Source: Gammaproteobacteria bacterium
GTDB lineage: Bacteria; Pseudomonadota; Gammaproteobacteria; Arenicellales; UBA868
Direction of reading: 5' to 3'
Length of the DNA: 64,000 nt
NCBI GenBank assembly: GCA_022450155.1
Contig: JAKUQR010000013.1
Coordinates: 21,868 to 85,867 of the forward strand
Position numbers and translations under genes: made by a program. The notes under the pieces were generated by a model. The model saw only the letters and a program-made list of their open reading frames with translations. It searched no databases and had not been told where the DNA came from. Positions 52,484 to 61,277 of this stretch are shown in pieces. Position 1 is the stretch's first letter; each line of letters starts with the position of its first letter.

Positions 52484-53639
52484 CTGCTGCGGCGGCCACT
52501 TTTCCAGCAGCGTCGGCCATGGTGGTGACGCTAATCACTTCAATACCTGAATGGGCCAGAATTTCTCTGCCCTTTTCCACGTTGGTACCTTCCAGACGTA
52601 CCACCAACGGCACCGATAGGTCTACTTCCTTGGCCGCATTCACCAGACCCTCAGCAATGACATCGCAACGCATGATGCCGCCAAAAATATTCACCAGAAT
52701 AGCCTTAAGGCATTCATTCTTGAGCATAATCTTGAACGCCTCGGTAACCTGTTCGGCTGTGGCGCCACCACCTACATCAAGGAAATTTGCCGGCGATGCG
52801 CCGTACAGCTTGATGATATCCATAGTGGCCATCGCCAGGCCGGCGCCATTTACCAGACAACCAATGGTGCCATCCAGAGAAATATAGTTAAGACCAAACT
52901 TGGAGGCTTCGATCTCATCCTCATCCTCCTCATCCAGGTCGCGCAATTCCTGCAGATCTGGATGACGGTACATAGCGTTCTCATCAAAATTAATCTTGGC
53001 GTCCAACGCCATGACGCGCGAATCCTTAGTTACAATTAGAGGATTGATCTCAGCGAGCAAGGCGTCCTTGTCCCAAAAGGCCTGATACAGCGCCTGAAAT
53101 ATTTTCCCGCTTTCTGCATGCAACGTATCCGGGATCCCGATAGCGCCGGCTAGGAATTGGGCCTCGTCCATGGTCAGGCCTGTACTCGGCTCCACCACAA
53201 CCTTGTGAATTTTTTCAGGTGTCTTGGCAGCCACACTTTCTATTTCCGTTCCACCTTCGGAACTGGCCATGAACACCACCTTTTGCGAAGCACGATCGAC
53301 CACCAAACCGACGTACAGTTCATCCTTGATCGGCACCCCTTCTTCGACCAGCAAACGTTTCACCTCGGTGCCCTCTGCCCCAGTCTGATGAGTCACTAGG
53401 GTCATGCCCAAAATGGCATCCGCGTGGACACGAACCTCGGCAATACTGTCAGCCAACTTGACCCCACCCCCTTTGCCACGGCCACCGGCGTGGATCTGAG
53501 CTTTGACAACCCACTGGCTTCCTCCAAGTTGCTCCGCGACGGCAACGGCCTCCTCAACACTAAAACAGGCACGGCCTTTTGGGAGCGCCACACCGTACTG
53601 CCGCAAAATATCTTTGGCTTGATATTCATGGATTTTCAT
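52476..53639 (-). CDS. sucC: Succinyl-CoA synthetase beta subunit
   Basis: ATP-grasp nucleotide-binding subunit of succinate-CoA ligase. Starts [17 protein letters not shown], followed by [57 protein letters not shown] and [16 protein letters not shown], the standard SucC series (387 residues). Upstream is a TGGTAT-N5-ATACCA dyad in its promoter region. No sucAB or other TCA genes are adjacent; instead it heads a cluster with an oxalate CoA-transferase, so it may supply succinyl-CoA to it. Confidence 0.92.
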   Translation of the reverse strand: MKIHEYQAKDILRQYGVALPKGRACFSVEEAVAVAEQLGGSQWVVKAQIHAGGRGKGGGVKLADSIAEVRVHADAILGMTLVTHQTGAEGTEVKRLLVEEGVPIKDELYVGLVVDRASQKVVFMASSEGGTEIESVAAKTPEKIHKVVVEPSTGLTMDEAQFLAGAIGIPDTLHAESGKIFQALYQAFWDKDALLAEINPLIVTKDSRVMALDAKINFDENAMYRHPDLQELRDLDEEDEDEIEASKFGLNYISLDGTIGCLVNGAGLAMATMDIIKLYGASPANFLDVGGGATAEQVTEAFKIMLKNECLKAILVNIFGGIMRCDVIAEGLVNAAKEVDLSVPLVVRLEGTNVEKGREILAHSGIEVISVTTMADAAGKVAAAAGV

Positions 53640-53665
53640 TGTTTACGTACTCTAATACTTATATC

Positions 53666-53682
53666 TGGTATATTGAATACCA
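53666..53682. promoter_or_regulatory. Inverted repeat upstream of sucC
   Basis: TGGTAT-ATTGA-ATACCA, perfect 6-base arms, centred 35 bases before the sucC start. A related TGGTAT half-site occurs in the tctC upstream gap (minus strand at about 51399-51404) and at 43945-43950 upstream of the GntR gene, so it is a candidate operator for the cluster regulator. Confidence 0.5.
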
Positions 53683-54147
53683 TCATTTTCAACGATAGTG
53701 TGCCCCATACTTCTGGGCCGTACGGGTAGGTGGGTTTTGAGAATTGCTAAAGGAGTTGAGTACTGCAACCAGGCACGCCATGATATTAGGGGGTAGCTTA
53801 TCTTGCATTCGCGGTCACATAGAAGAATACAGAGATCGTGAAAATAATAAAGTGTAGTCTTTTAGAGACGCATATGAGTGCACGTGAAAGACGTCTTCTT
53901 TCAGCAATATCTCAACATCTGAACGTCAGGTTACGCCGTAAACATAGCCTTTTGAGACAGAGTGAGGTGTTAATGTCTCAACAGCTTAATACCTTTACCC
54001 TTTCAACTTCGCATAGCGCAACTTCCCTGATGCTTGCGCCTGATTAGAGCTGTAATCCAGATTCAGATCGTCAGTAATAAAGTCTGCCAGCTGTGTAAGC
54101 GTAGATTCCACGCCGTGAACCCAAGAAACCGCGGCTCTACTAGGATT
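53683..54147. other. Intergenic region between sucC and tRNA-Ser
   Basis: About 460 bases. One plus-strand frame (53838-54047) is open but has a random-looking, Ser/Leu/Arg-rich composition, no good ribosome-binding site and no family resemblance, so I do not call it a gene. Confidence 0.4.
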
Positions 54148-54238
54148 TGGCGGAGAGGGAGGGATTCGAACCCTCGATACGCTATTAACGTATACACACT
54201 TTCCAGGCGTGCGCCTTCAACCGCTCGGCCACCTCTCC
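54148..54238 (-). tRNA. tRNA-Ser (GGA)
   Basis: Minus strand. Class II tRNA: acceptor GGAGAGG pairs with CCTCTCC before an encoded CCA, D-loop GGCCGAGCGGTTGAAGG, anticodon stem-loop CTGGAAA (anticodon GGA), a long variable arm (TACGTTAATAGCGTA) and T-loop GGTTCGAATCCC. 91 nucleotides. Confidence 0.96.
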
Positions 54239-54300
54239 TTCGCAGGGAAAGCGTATACCACTTAATGGCTCCCTGCAAACTGACCGGACTCTCAAGCCGA

Positions 54301-55482
54301 TCAAATTAACTGACCGAGGCCGTCGACAAGCCTGCCCATACCGTTGAGCACATCGTCGGTACGCAATGCGCCGTAAGAGACCCGCAGACTACAGCGATCT
54401 GAGATGCCAAATGCTTGGCCTGGGACAACCGCCACCTGGAATTCCTCGATCAATCGGCGGGCCAGGGCCATATCACTTAGTGCAGTGTTAGGCACCTCAA
54501 TAAGCACATAAAATGCACCCGTCGGCTCAACCACTCGAATACGGTCACCCAGAAATGACAGCACCTCCAGAACTGACAACCGGACCGCAGCCATCTCTTT
54601 GACATAAGGCTGACAATAATCCCTACCGGACATGAGTGCAGCTAGCGCCGCATGCTGACTGATCATAGCCGGGCAAATGACATTGGTATCCTGAATCTTT
54701 TTGAGTGATTCGAGCAAATGTGTCGGGAAAGCCATATACCCGATACGCCAGCCGGCAAAGCCATAAGCCTTGCTCAACGAATACAAACTAATGGTGTGGC
54801 CACCGCTCTGTGTTCCCGACCCTGGCGAGTAATGTCGACTCGAGCCATATACAAAGTACTCATAGGCCTCGTCACTGATGTGATAAATCCCATGTCGACT
54901 GCATATCCGGTTCAACTCATCGAGCAAGCAATCCGGATACACCACACCGGTCGGGTTGTTCGGTGATATGGTGACGATAGCCCGTGTCCTGAGACTGATA
55001 GCACTTTCGACCAGCCCTGGATCAGGCAAATAGAACTGATCAACTGGCACGGTGACGGGTCGGCAACCTGCCGTGAGAACCGCCATCTCCTGATTAAAAT
55101 AGAACGGGCTTGGAATGATGATCTCATCACCAGGTTCAGTTATGGCAAGGATGGCATTGAAAAAGGCCATATTGCTGCCGGCCGTGACAACAATCGCCAG
55201 ATCATCCGTTTGTAATCTATTTTCCAGTCGAAGCTTGTCTGCAATTTGCAGCCGAAGACTCTCATTCCCTTCGATCGGTCCGTACTGATGGTTAACAGGG
55301 TCCTTCCAGAAAGCCTTCACTGCCTCGAGTACATCAGCCGGTGGTCCAAAGTGGACCACGCCCTGACCCAGTGAAATCGTACCGGGGTTCTGATCAATTA
55401 ATTCGCTGATTAGCGGGATTATGGGCGGCTGAATGTGCACCATACGAGTCTGAGTGTTATCGGGCATACCCGGCTCCATCAA
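54301..55482 (-). CDS. Class I/II PLP-dependent aminotransferase
   Basis: Fold-type I aminotransferase. PLP residues are seen in SNMAFFNAILA, SPFYFNQEMA, SPNNPTGVVYP (Asn), ISDEAYEYF (Asp and Tyr), and SLSKAYGFAGWRIGY with the Schiff-base lysine followed by the phosphate-binding Arg. Arg near the C-terminus (LRVSYGALRT) fits the substrate carboxylate site. 393 residues. It resembles aspartate/aromatic-type or methionine-pathway aminotransferases; specificity cannot be assigned. The tRNA-Ser gene follows 62 bases downstream on the same strand. Confidence 0.85.
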   Translation of the reverse strand: MMEPGMPDNTQTRMVHIQPPIIPLISELIDQNPGTISLGQGVVHFGPPADVLEAVKAFWKDPVNHQYGPIEGNESLRLQIADKLRLENRLQTDDLAIVVTAGSNMAFFNAILAITEPGDEIIIPSPFYFNQEMAVLTAGCRPVTVPVDQFYLPDPGLVESAISLRTRAIVTISPNNPTGVVYPDCLLDELNRICSRHGIYHISDEAYEYFVYGSSRHYSPGSGTQSGGHTISLYSLSKAYGFAGWRIGYMAFPTHLLESLKKIQDTNVICPAMISQHAALAALMSGRDYCQPYVKEMAAVRLSVLEVLSFLGDRIRVVEPTGAFYVLIEVPNTALSDMALARRLIEEFQVAVVPGQAFGISDRCSLRVSYGALRTDDVLNGMGRLVDGLGQLI

Positions 55483-55824
55483 TTCAGAGATCCACGGGAC
55501 TGTGCGCGCATCTTTAAATCAGGGCTAATCGCACAAACCATAAGAAAACCACTTACCAGTATTCTCAATCGGTGAATATATCGTTATCATACAGAACCAA
55601 GCGGCAGTTGCAGCTCACGGTGTCAGGACCTCCATCGGTCGAAGTCGGTAGGTGCCTTTCACTATAACAATAATGGCTTTTGTTGAGATCGGTCACCGCT
55701 TGAGAACAAGAAACAAGCAATTGGCCAGCGCAGCAGATTGGCGCCAATGGCCTAGCAACGGACAACGGATGCGTTGCCCGGTGTCATCTTTCCCTCTGAA
55801 AACAGCTGTCGGCCGTACCGCAAC
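55483..55824. other. Divergent region before the pseudokinase gene
   Basis: About 340 bases between the aminotransferase and the kinase-like gene. No convincing gene; a 66-codon minus-strand frame (55565-55765) has no recognisable features. Confidence 0.4.
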
Positions 55825-58800
55825 ATGACGATCAAGCCACACCCACCGGCACGAGACCGGGAGCCCGATGCTTCCAGTAAGGATGAATCTCTCTCACCCG
55901 CCCCACTTCCCCCTGGTGCTCGATTAGGGAATTTTCAAGTTAACCGCCTGTTGGCCTCGACCGACAGCGGTTACACCTACTCTTCCAACAACGGGTCCGC
56001 CATTGTTCAGGAGTTCTTTCCGAAACAACTCGCTGTCCGGGACAAAGATGGCCTCTCGCTACTCCTGTTGGACGCTTCACTCAATGCGGACTATGAACAG
56101 GGACTGAAGGATTTTCTGTTACTCGGCAGAGTACTCAGCCAGATTGACCACGCAGGTCGTGTCGTCCACTACTCAGAGGACAATGACAGTGCCTACTATG
56201 CGATCAAGTTCAGTCCATTGGCTTCAGTGAGAGATTTACTCAAAGCCGGCAAACCATTGCCGGAGGATGCCTTAAAGGCAATGTTGTATTCAGCACTGAC
56301 TTATCTGGAGGCAGCACATAAAGCAGGACTGATCCATCTGGAGATTGCGCCTGAGAATATTTTTGTTTCTGACAACGACCAACTGGCAATCTGCGGATTC
56401 AATACGGATCGGTTCCATTATCCACCGGCAGATGAGTCATTGCCATCAGATTATCGCGCCCCGGAATTATCCACGGCCAGAGGTCGAATTGGCCCATGGA
56501 CAGATTTCTACGCCATGGGCTCAGTACTCTATGAATGCGCAACCTGCACACCTCCGGTCCCATCGTCGACCCGCATGGATGCTATTGATCGCGGTGTACC
56601 CGATCCGGTTGTCTCGGCAGTAGAGGCGGGTGCCGGTTATTTCTCTGCTAACTTTTTGGAGATTATCAACTGGCTTATTGCCCTCAGAACTGCCGAACGA
56701 CCCCAGGATACAAAGGTCATATTCGACTGGCTGGATCCCGATGCCAGAAAATCGGCTGACGACGATGACACATTTTCTGATCCTCTGGAACTTGATCTTG
56801 AACAGAATACAAAGGTCGCCCACAGTGCAAATCGCCCTTTGGAAACAAAGTCCAATATAAAACAGCAAACGCCTACAGCACCGCGCATTCCCCTTAGTCG
56901 TAGTGACAGTTTTTCCGGACGACAGGGCAGAATCAAAAAACAAAGCGAAACTGCTCGTGCAACCTTAGCGACAAACAGCCCGGGCGAAAGAGTTAGGACC
57001 TCAGGTGGCGCAACAGCAATCGCTCTGGCCGCACTGAAAAAGTCCGCCGCAAATCTAGCGCCAGATTCTAAGCGTAACGCTGCTAAACGTACGGAATCTT
57101 CACACAACGTATTTGCTGCCAGGTCAACCCAGCCCCGGGATCTGACAGTAACAGGCAACGCTCCGGCGCAGGGCGCTGAACCGTTACGTGCGCCAAGTCG
57201 CGCAGGCAACCCAGCAGCGGAGCAAGACAGAGCTTTTGAGAAAAATTTCGACCTGTCTGTCGACCAAACTGTTGCCCACGAACATCGGAGCACTGGTGAG
57301 GGTCTGTCCGGTGCTAATTTCACACCGGTTGATGCGGATGACAGACCACGCAACTCGGGTCCGCCCAACAAGAGAAACATACTGGGCCTGATCGCCGCTG
57401 GTGTTCTGGTGCTGATCATTGCCTATTGGTGGCTAAGTCCGCAAAACGTAAATAAAGCACCCAGCGCCACGCCCGCACAAATAGAAATCAACACAACATC
57501 CGACACGGCCAGCACGGGTAGAACCCCATCACAACAGAACTCGAACACCCCGAGTGATGATGGCACTGCCGTGATCACTCGTTCTGCTGATTTACCAAGG
57601 GCGGAAAAATTTCGTGAACTAACCGAAATAGCCGCGCTGACTGACCCCCACCTCAAGGCAGCTCGAATACACCATCGTGCCGGCCGTTTATTTGAACCAC
57701 AATCGGGTAATGCCTTGCAGGAATTCACCGAAGTGTTGCTGCTGGATCCAGATAATCCAGAAGCAACTCAAGGCATAAAGGATCTGATTGGCGAGTCGAT
57801 CAGCAGCATTGAAGCTCTCATCGATGCCGGTGATCTTGGAGCAGCCCGCGACAAGGTCGCGTCACTGGCAATGATCAGTCAGGCATCACACGCAGTAATT
57901 GACGTTCAACAAAAACTTGACCGGATCGAAAGAAGACGGCTTGAACAGGAAGCTGCGGCAGCAAGATCCCGCGCAATCGCTGAAGCAAACCGCCAGCAAC
58001 AGACGCGCGACCGGCGCCGCCGCATTGAACAACTGCTCGCCAGGGCCTCGAATGCGTTCGAGAACAACCGGTTCGTTGCACCCCAGGGTGAGAACGCCTT
58101 GACCCTCTACAGGGCAGTGCTCGATCTCAACCCCAATAATCAACGTGCCCGAAATGGTATCGGCAGCATCAGTGAGCATTTTCTCCGTCAGGCCAGGAGA
58201 GAACTTGCTGCCGGTGAATATGGTATTGCCGAGCAAAATCTGCGCATTGCCGCGGCTATCGAACCACAGAATCAGACAATACTGCAACTGCAGCAACAGC
58301 TTCAGAAACGTCGTCAACTCGCCGAAAAGCAGCAACGACTCCAGGCGGAAGCGGACGCTAAAAAGGCAGAAGCAGACGACCTAGCTTCTCAACAAGACCT
58401 TCTGGATCTTCGGAACGGGCTTACAGCGTACTACGAGGGCGCGTACAGTGAGGCCTACAGCTTTCTCGCCCCTCTGGCGACCCAGGGGGACCCTAGGGCT
58501 CAGGTTCGTGTTGCCCGCATGTTGATTAAAGCCCATGGCGTACAGCGTGATGAAGGAAAAGCCATCAGACTTTTCTCACTTGCCCTGCAGCCGGTTCAAC
58601 TTTCGGCCAGTGAAGGTCAGGCCTGGGCCCAGTCCGACCTGGGTGACTACTTTCATGACGGGTGGGTCATAGATAAAGATTACCGCAATGCTGTCTACTG
58701 GTACCGTCGTGCCGCTGAACAAGGATATGCCCCGGCGCAGAACACCCTCGGATGGCTTTATATGCATGGCCATGGGGTAAACCCTGACGAAAATCTGGCC

Positions 58801-58896
58801 ATCAAATGGTTTCGACGCGCTGCTGAACAGGGTGACGTGACAGCGCTCGATAATCTGAAAGTACTGGGTAAGGTGAGTGTGAATAGCGGCAGCTAG
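55825..58896 (+). CDS. Membrane-spanning pseudokinase with TPR and Sel1 repeats
   Basis: A 1023-residue protein. Residues 34-320 have the Ser/Thr protein kinase (PknB-type, bacterial PpkA-like) fold, including FFPKQLAVRDKDG, LEAAHKAGLIHLEIAPENIF, a retained APE, and DFYAMGSVLYE. All three key catalytic positions differ: Gln62 at the ATP-lysine site (AIVQEF), Glu173 for the HRD aspartate (HLE), and Cys190 for the DFG aspartate (CGF). It is therefore a predicted pseudokinase. A disordered linker leads to a single transmembrane helix (about 518-536). The periplasmic part has a TPR/coiled-coil region (about 600-870) and at least three Sel1-type repeats (about 875-1010; e.g. AAEQGYAPAQNTLGWLYMHG). 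ATG 55825 is preferred to an earlier TTG. Confidence 0.85.
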   Translation: MTIKPHPPARDREPDASSKDESLSPAPLPPGARLGNFQVNRLLASTDSGYTYSSNNGSAIVQEFFPKQLAVRDKDGLSLLLLDASLNADYEQGLKDFLLLGRVLSQIDHAGRVVHYSEDNDSAYYAIKFSPLASVRDLLKAGKPLPEDALKAMLYSALTYLEAAHKAGLIHLEIAPENIFVSDNDQLAICGFNTDRFHYPPADESLPSDYRAPELSTARGRIGPWTDFYAMGSVLYECATCTPPVPSSTRMDAIDRGVPDPVVSAVEAGAGYFSANFLEIINWLIALRTAERPQDTKVIFDWLDPDARKSADDDDTFSDPLELDLEQNTKVAHSANRPLETKSNIKQQTPTAPRIPLSRSDSFSGRQGRIKKQSETARATLATNSPGERVRTSGGATAIALAALKKSAANLAPDSKRNAAKRTESSHNVFAARSTQPRDLTVTGNAPAQGAEPLRAPSRAGNPAAEQDRAFEKNFDLSVDQTVAHEHRSTGEGLSGANFTPVDADDRPRNSGPPNKRNILGLIAAGVLVLIIAYWWLSPQNVNKAPSATPAQIEINTTSDTASTGRTPSQQNSNTPSDDGTAVITRSADLPRAEKFRELTEIAALTDPHLKAARIHHRAGRLFEPQSGNALQEFTEVLLLDPDNPEATQGIKDLIGESISSIEALIDAGDLGAARDKVASLAMISQASHAVIDVQQKLDRIERRRLEQEAAAARSRAIAEANRQQQTRDRRRRIEQLLARASNAFENNRFVAPQGENALTLYRAVLDLNPNNQRARNGIGSISEHFLRQARRELAAGEYGIAEQNLRIAAAIEPQNQTILQLQQQLQKRRQLAEKQQRLQAEADAKKAEADDLASQQDLLDLRNGLTAYYEGAYSEAYSFLAPLATQGDPRAQVRVARMLIKAHGVQRDEGKAIRLFSLALQPVQLSASEGQAWAQSDLGDYFHDGWVIDKDYRNAVYWYRRAAEQGYAPAQNTLGWLYMHGHGVNPDENLAIKWFRRAAEQGDVTALDNLKVLGKVSVNSGS

Positions 58897-58905
58897 TGTC
58901 ACCTA

Positions 58906-59163
58906 TTAAAGTTCCTCCCATTCGTCAGGTTTTCGGAAGAAATCTCTGCTGGCCAATCGTCCCAACCCAACTACACCAGCGACAAGGACCACATACATCA
59001 GAGTAAATATTCCTACGACGGTCGGCTGTGCCATGCCAGCAGCATCGATGCCGCCATACGCGGTCAGTCCGATTCCAATGAGAAGATGCAGAAGGACCAG
59101 ATTCACGATGACCGGTCGAACCCCCAGAATTCGTGCTAGCTTGAAAGAAAGATAAGCGAACAT
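58906..59163 (-). CDS. Small two-helix membrane protein, unknown function
   Basis: 85 residues with two hydrophobic segments (about 16-36 and 48-68) and a charged C-terminus ending in EEL. ATG start. It lies 6 bases downstream of the following minus-strand gene, so they form a small operon. No family is recognised. It is tail to tail with the pseudokinase gene. Confidence 0.6.
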   Translation of the reverse strand: MFAYLSFKLARILGVRPVIVNLVLLHLLIGIGLTAYGGIDAAGMAQPTVVGIFTLMYVVLVAGVVGLGRLASRDFFRKPDEWEEL

Positions 59164-59169
59164 GATTTC

Positions 59170-59544
59170 TTAAATCCGATTTCTGTCCATACCACCCAAA
59201 GGCCCCTCTCCAATCCGCTTTATCAGGTTCTCGTAATAAGCCCAAATCCCATTAAAAACATTTTCTAGATCGGCAGGTGGCCCCCAAATTTTGTCGATTT
59301 CCAAATGAGTCAGCTTCCACCCAAACCTGGGTAGCGCCACAAAGTAACTTTCCTTTTTCGAATAGAAATAGTCCTTAAATCTCCTGGCTGCATCTTCCAA
59401 TGAAGTGCCTTCCATCTCGTATTCACCCGATCTGACGTCGCTTTTTTTGTCCCCGTCAAAAGAGTAATAGTGAAAATGGACAGAATACTTAACGAGGTAC
59501 TTTTTCACAGGTTCCGTTTCACCCGCTCCAGAAAAATAGCCCAC
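59170..59544 (-). CDS. Small hypothetical protein (112-124 aa)
   Basis: Soluble, Tyr/Phe-rich protein with a probable N-terminal strand KKYLVKYSVHFHYY and a helical C-terminal half. GTG at 59544 opens the frame; a second GTG at 59508 (starting KKYLVKY) gives a more natural N-terminus. No recognised domain. Paired with the small membrane protein downstream. Confidence 0.55.
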   Translation of the reverse strand: MGYFSGAGETEPVKKYLVKYSVHFHYYSFDGDKKSDVRSGEYEMEGTSLEDAARRFKDYFYSKKESYFVALPRFGWKLTHLEIDKIWGPPADLENVFNGIWAYYENLIKRIGEGPLGGMDRNRI

Positions 59545-59579
59545 TGGTCTTATTTCGCAACCCTTTGGTTCTTAAATAA

Positions 59580-59670
<91 letters not shown>

Positions 59671-60402
59671 GAACAAGGTTCTGAACCACCTTCTAAACGA
59701 ATTATAAGAGATTAGTCCTGCTGACTATCTAAAAAAAGGAAAAGGGCAAGCGTGATTTGGATGTCCTTTCTCAGCATGAAATTGATATTCTGGAGTTCGC
59801 CTTCTCATTGAGCGGTGTTTTCACGCTTACTGTGCCTATCCTAGCTCTCAAACAACGCGACCAAACCAATGCCTAGAATCAGAACTACAATAATATCAAA
59901 ACCAGAACGATGTAACTGATTACCAACCCGGCGAGAGCCATCCCAGATCCTGTTTCGGACACCCCAACGACAGATCTCGCACCTCTCCTTTACTGGGGTT
60001 ATGGCATTTGCCATCACTTGAAGTGACCGATGTTTCGCTTACATCAAAGGATTCAAGATCGACCCTTGGGTTTTTTAGGCTTTTTCTTTTCTTTCCTGTG
60101 TTTTTTCCTTTCATTTCCCATCTAAGTTCTCCTCCGACCACACGTCGAGCTTTTCCCCTTCACAGTGGTTCTGCAGGTGTACTGTGCCGAAAAGACAGCA
60201 GCTCACGTATTCACCCCATTTATCAACCGGGTGCGTTATCTTATCACCAGCTTGGGCCTGGGACTGTATAAGCCTCTGCCAGATAATCGGTATACTGAAT
60301 CCTCACGGTCGGCTGAAACCCAGCATCCTGAACAACAATCGAAAGGAAAGAACTGTCTGGCGTCAGTGCTTTTGGGACAAACTGAGTAGATTTGATAAAG
60401 GA
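59671..60402. other. Gene-poor region between tRNA-Ser and the IS remnant
   Basis: About 730 bases. Open frames present on both strands (for example 59920-60141 minus, 60165-60389 plus) have low-complexity or random-like composition and no recognised family. Possibly debris from insertions next to the tRNA gene. Confidence 0.4.
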
Positions 60403-61197
60403 GTGTATCTGGCTCATCGTAATCACTGAGGAGTGATTAATGATGAAACAGAAAACCGGGTTACGAGGCAAATCGTCCGAGAAGATCGTCAAGGATATCC
60501 GTCGTGCCACACGCAGACGCCGTTCTCCTGAAGAAAAGATCCGTATTGTGCTGGATGGTTTGCGCGGCGAGGAAAGCATCGCAGGACTGTGTCGCCGGGA
60601 AGAAGCGGCTTGCCGGGGACACCTCGCGTGCTGCCACAGCAGATGAAGTGAAGGACCTGCATCGGGAAGCCCGCGACCTGAAGGTGATTGGCTGGGGTTG
60701 GATGTATCTGTCCACGATTCTTGATGACGACTCACGCTATATCATTGCCTGGAAACTGTGTACGTCGATGAAGGCTGAGGATGTCAGTGAGACACTGGAA
60801 CTTGCCCTGAAAGCCTCTGGCTGTGATCTGACAACGGTGCCAGCTACATCTCCGGTGATCTGGCTGATGGGCTGGAGGACAAGGGCATGAGCCATGTCAG
60901 GGGCGCACCTTATCACCCCCAGGGCAAGATTGAACGGTGGCACCACCGCATCCTGCTGGAAAACTACTTCTTCCCCGGAGATCTTGAGGCCAGCATTGAA
61001 GCCTTCGTGGATCACTACAACCCCCACCGCTATCACGAGAGCATCAATAATCTGACCCCTGCCGATGTCTACTTCGGACGGGGACAGGCCATCTTGGAAC
61101 AAAGAGAAAGGATCAAACGAAAGACTATCCAAACCAGGCGCTTGCATCACCGCAAGGTCGCCGCATAACATGACAAACCAAATGAGCCAGACCCTCC
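60403..61197 (+). mobile_element. Deleted IS3-family element
   Basis: About 0.8 kb instead of the usual 1.2-1.4 kb. Inverted ends are visible: TCTGGCTCAT at 60408-60417 and its complement at 61182-61191, with similar GGAG sequence outside both. Inside are orfA and orfB remnants with an internal deletion and frame shifts, so it cannot move by itself. Confidence 0.8.
60440..61168 (+). pseudogene. IS3-family transposase remnants (orfA-orfB)
   Basis: First part (60440) is an orfA N-terminus with RRSPEEKIRIVLDGLRGEES, a helix-turn-helix. In another frame (60504-60890) orfA's RLAGDTSRAATADEVKDL joins directly to orfB's VIGWGWMYLSTILDDDSRY, so the end of orfA and the start of orfB are deleted. After a further shift, the DNGASYISGDL catalytic region and RGAPYHPQGKIERWH follow with the usual TQ in PYHPQTQGK missing, ending at 61168 (HRKVAA). 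Three separate lesions show it is dead. Confidence 0.85.
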
Positions 61198-61277
61198 TGT
61201 AGATCAGCCTACCAGTGATGCCAAATCATTTGATGACGGACAATTAGTCCTATACACCGGTTAATCGAGTTGGGAAA

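Noticed and set aside
51590..53639. sucCD as malate-CoA ligase (mtkAB) of the serine cycle
   Set aside because: The motif details, such as [18 protein letters not shown] and MSILINKD, are closer to SucCD, and no serine-cycle genes are linked. Not fully excluded.
53838..54047. 69-codon plus-strand frame between sucC and tRNA-Ser
   Set aside because: Random-like composition and no start signal or recognisable motif.
54063..54278. Open frame across tRNA-Ser(GGA)
   Set aside because: It is only the tRNA gene and its flanks read as protein.
59920..60141. 73-codon minus-strand frame
   Set aside because: Low-complexity Lys/Ser-rich composition with no family or start signal, in a debris-like region.
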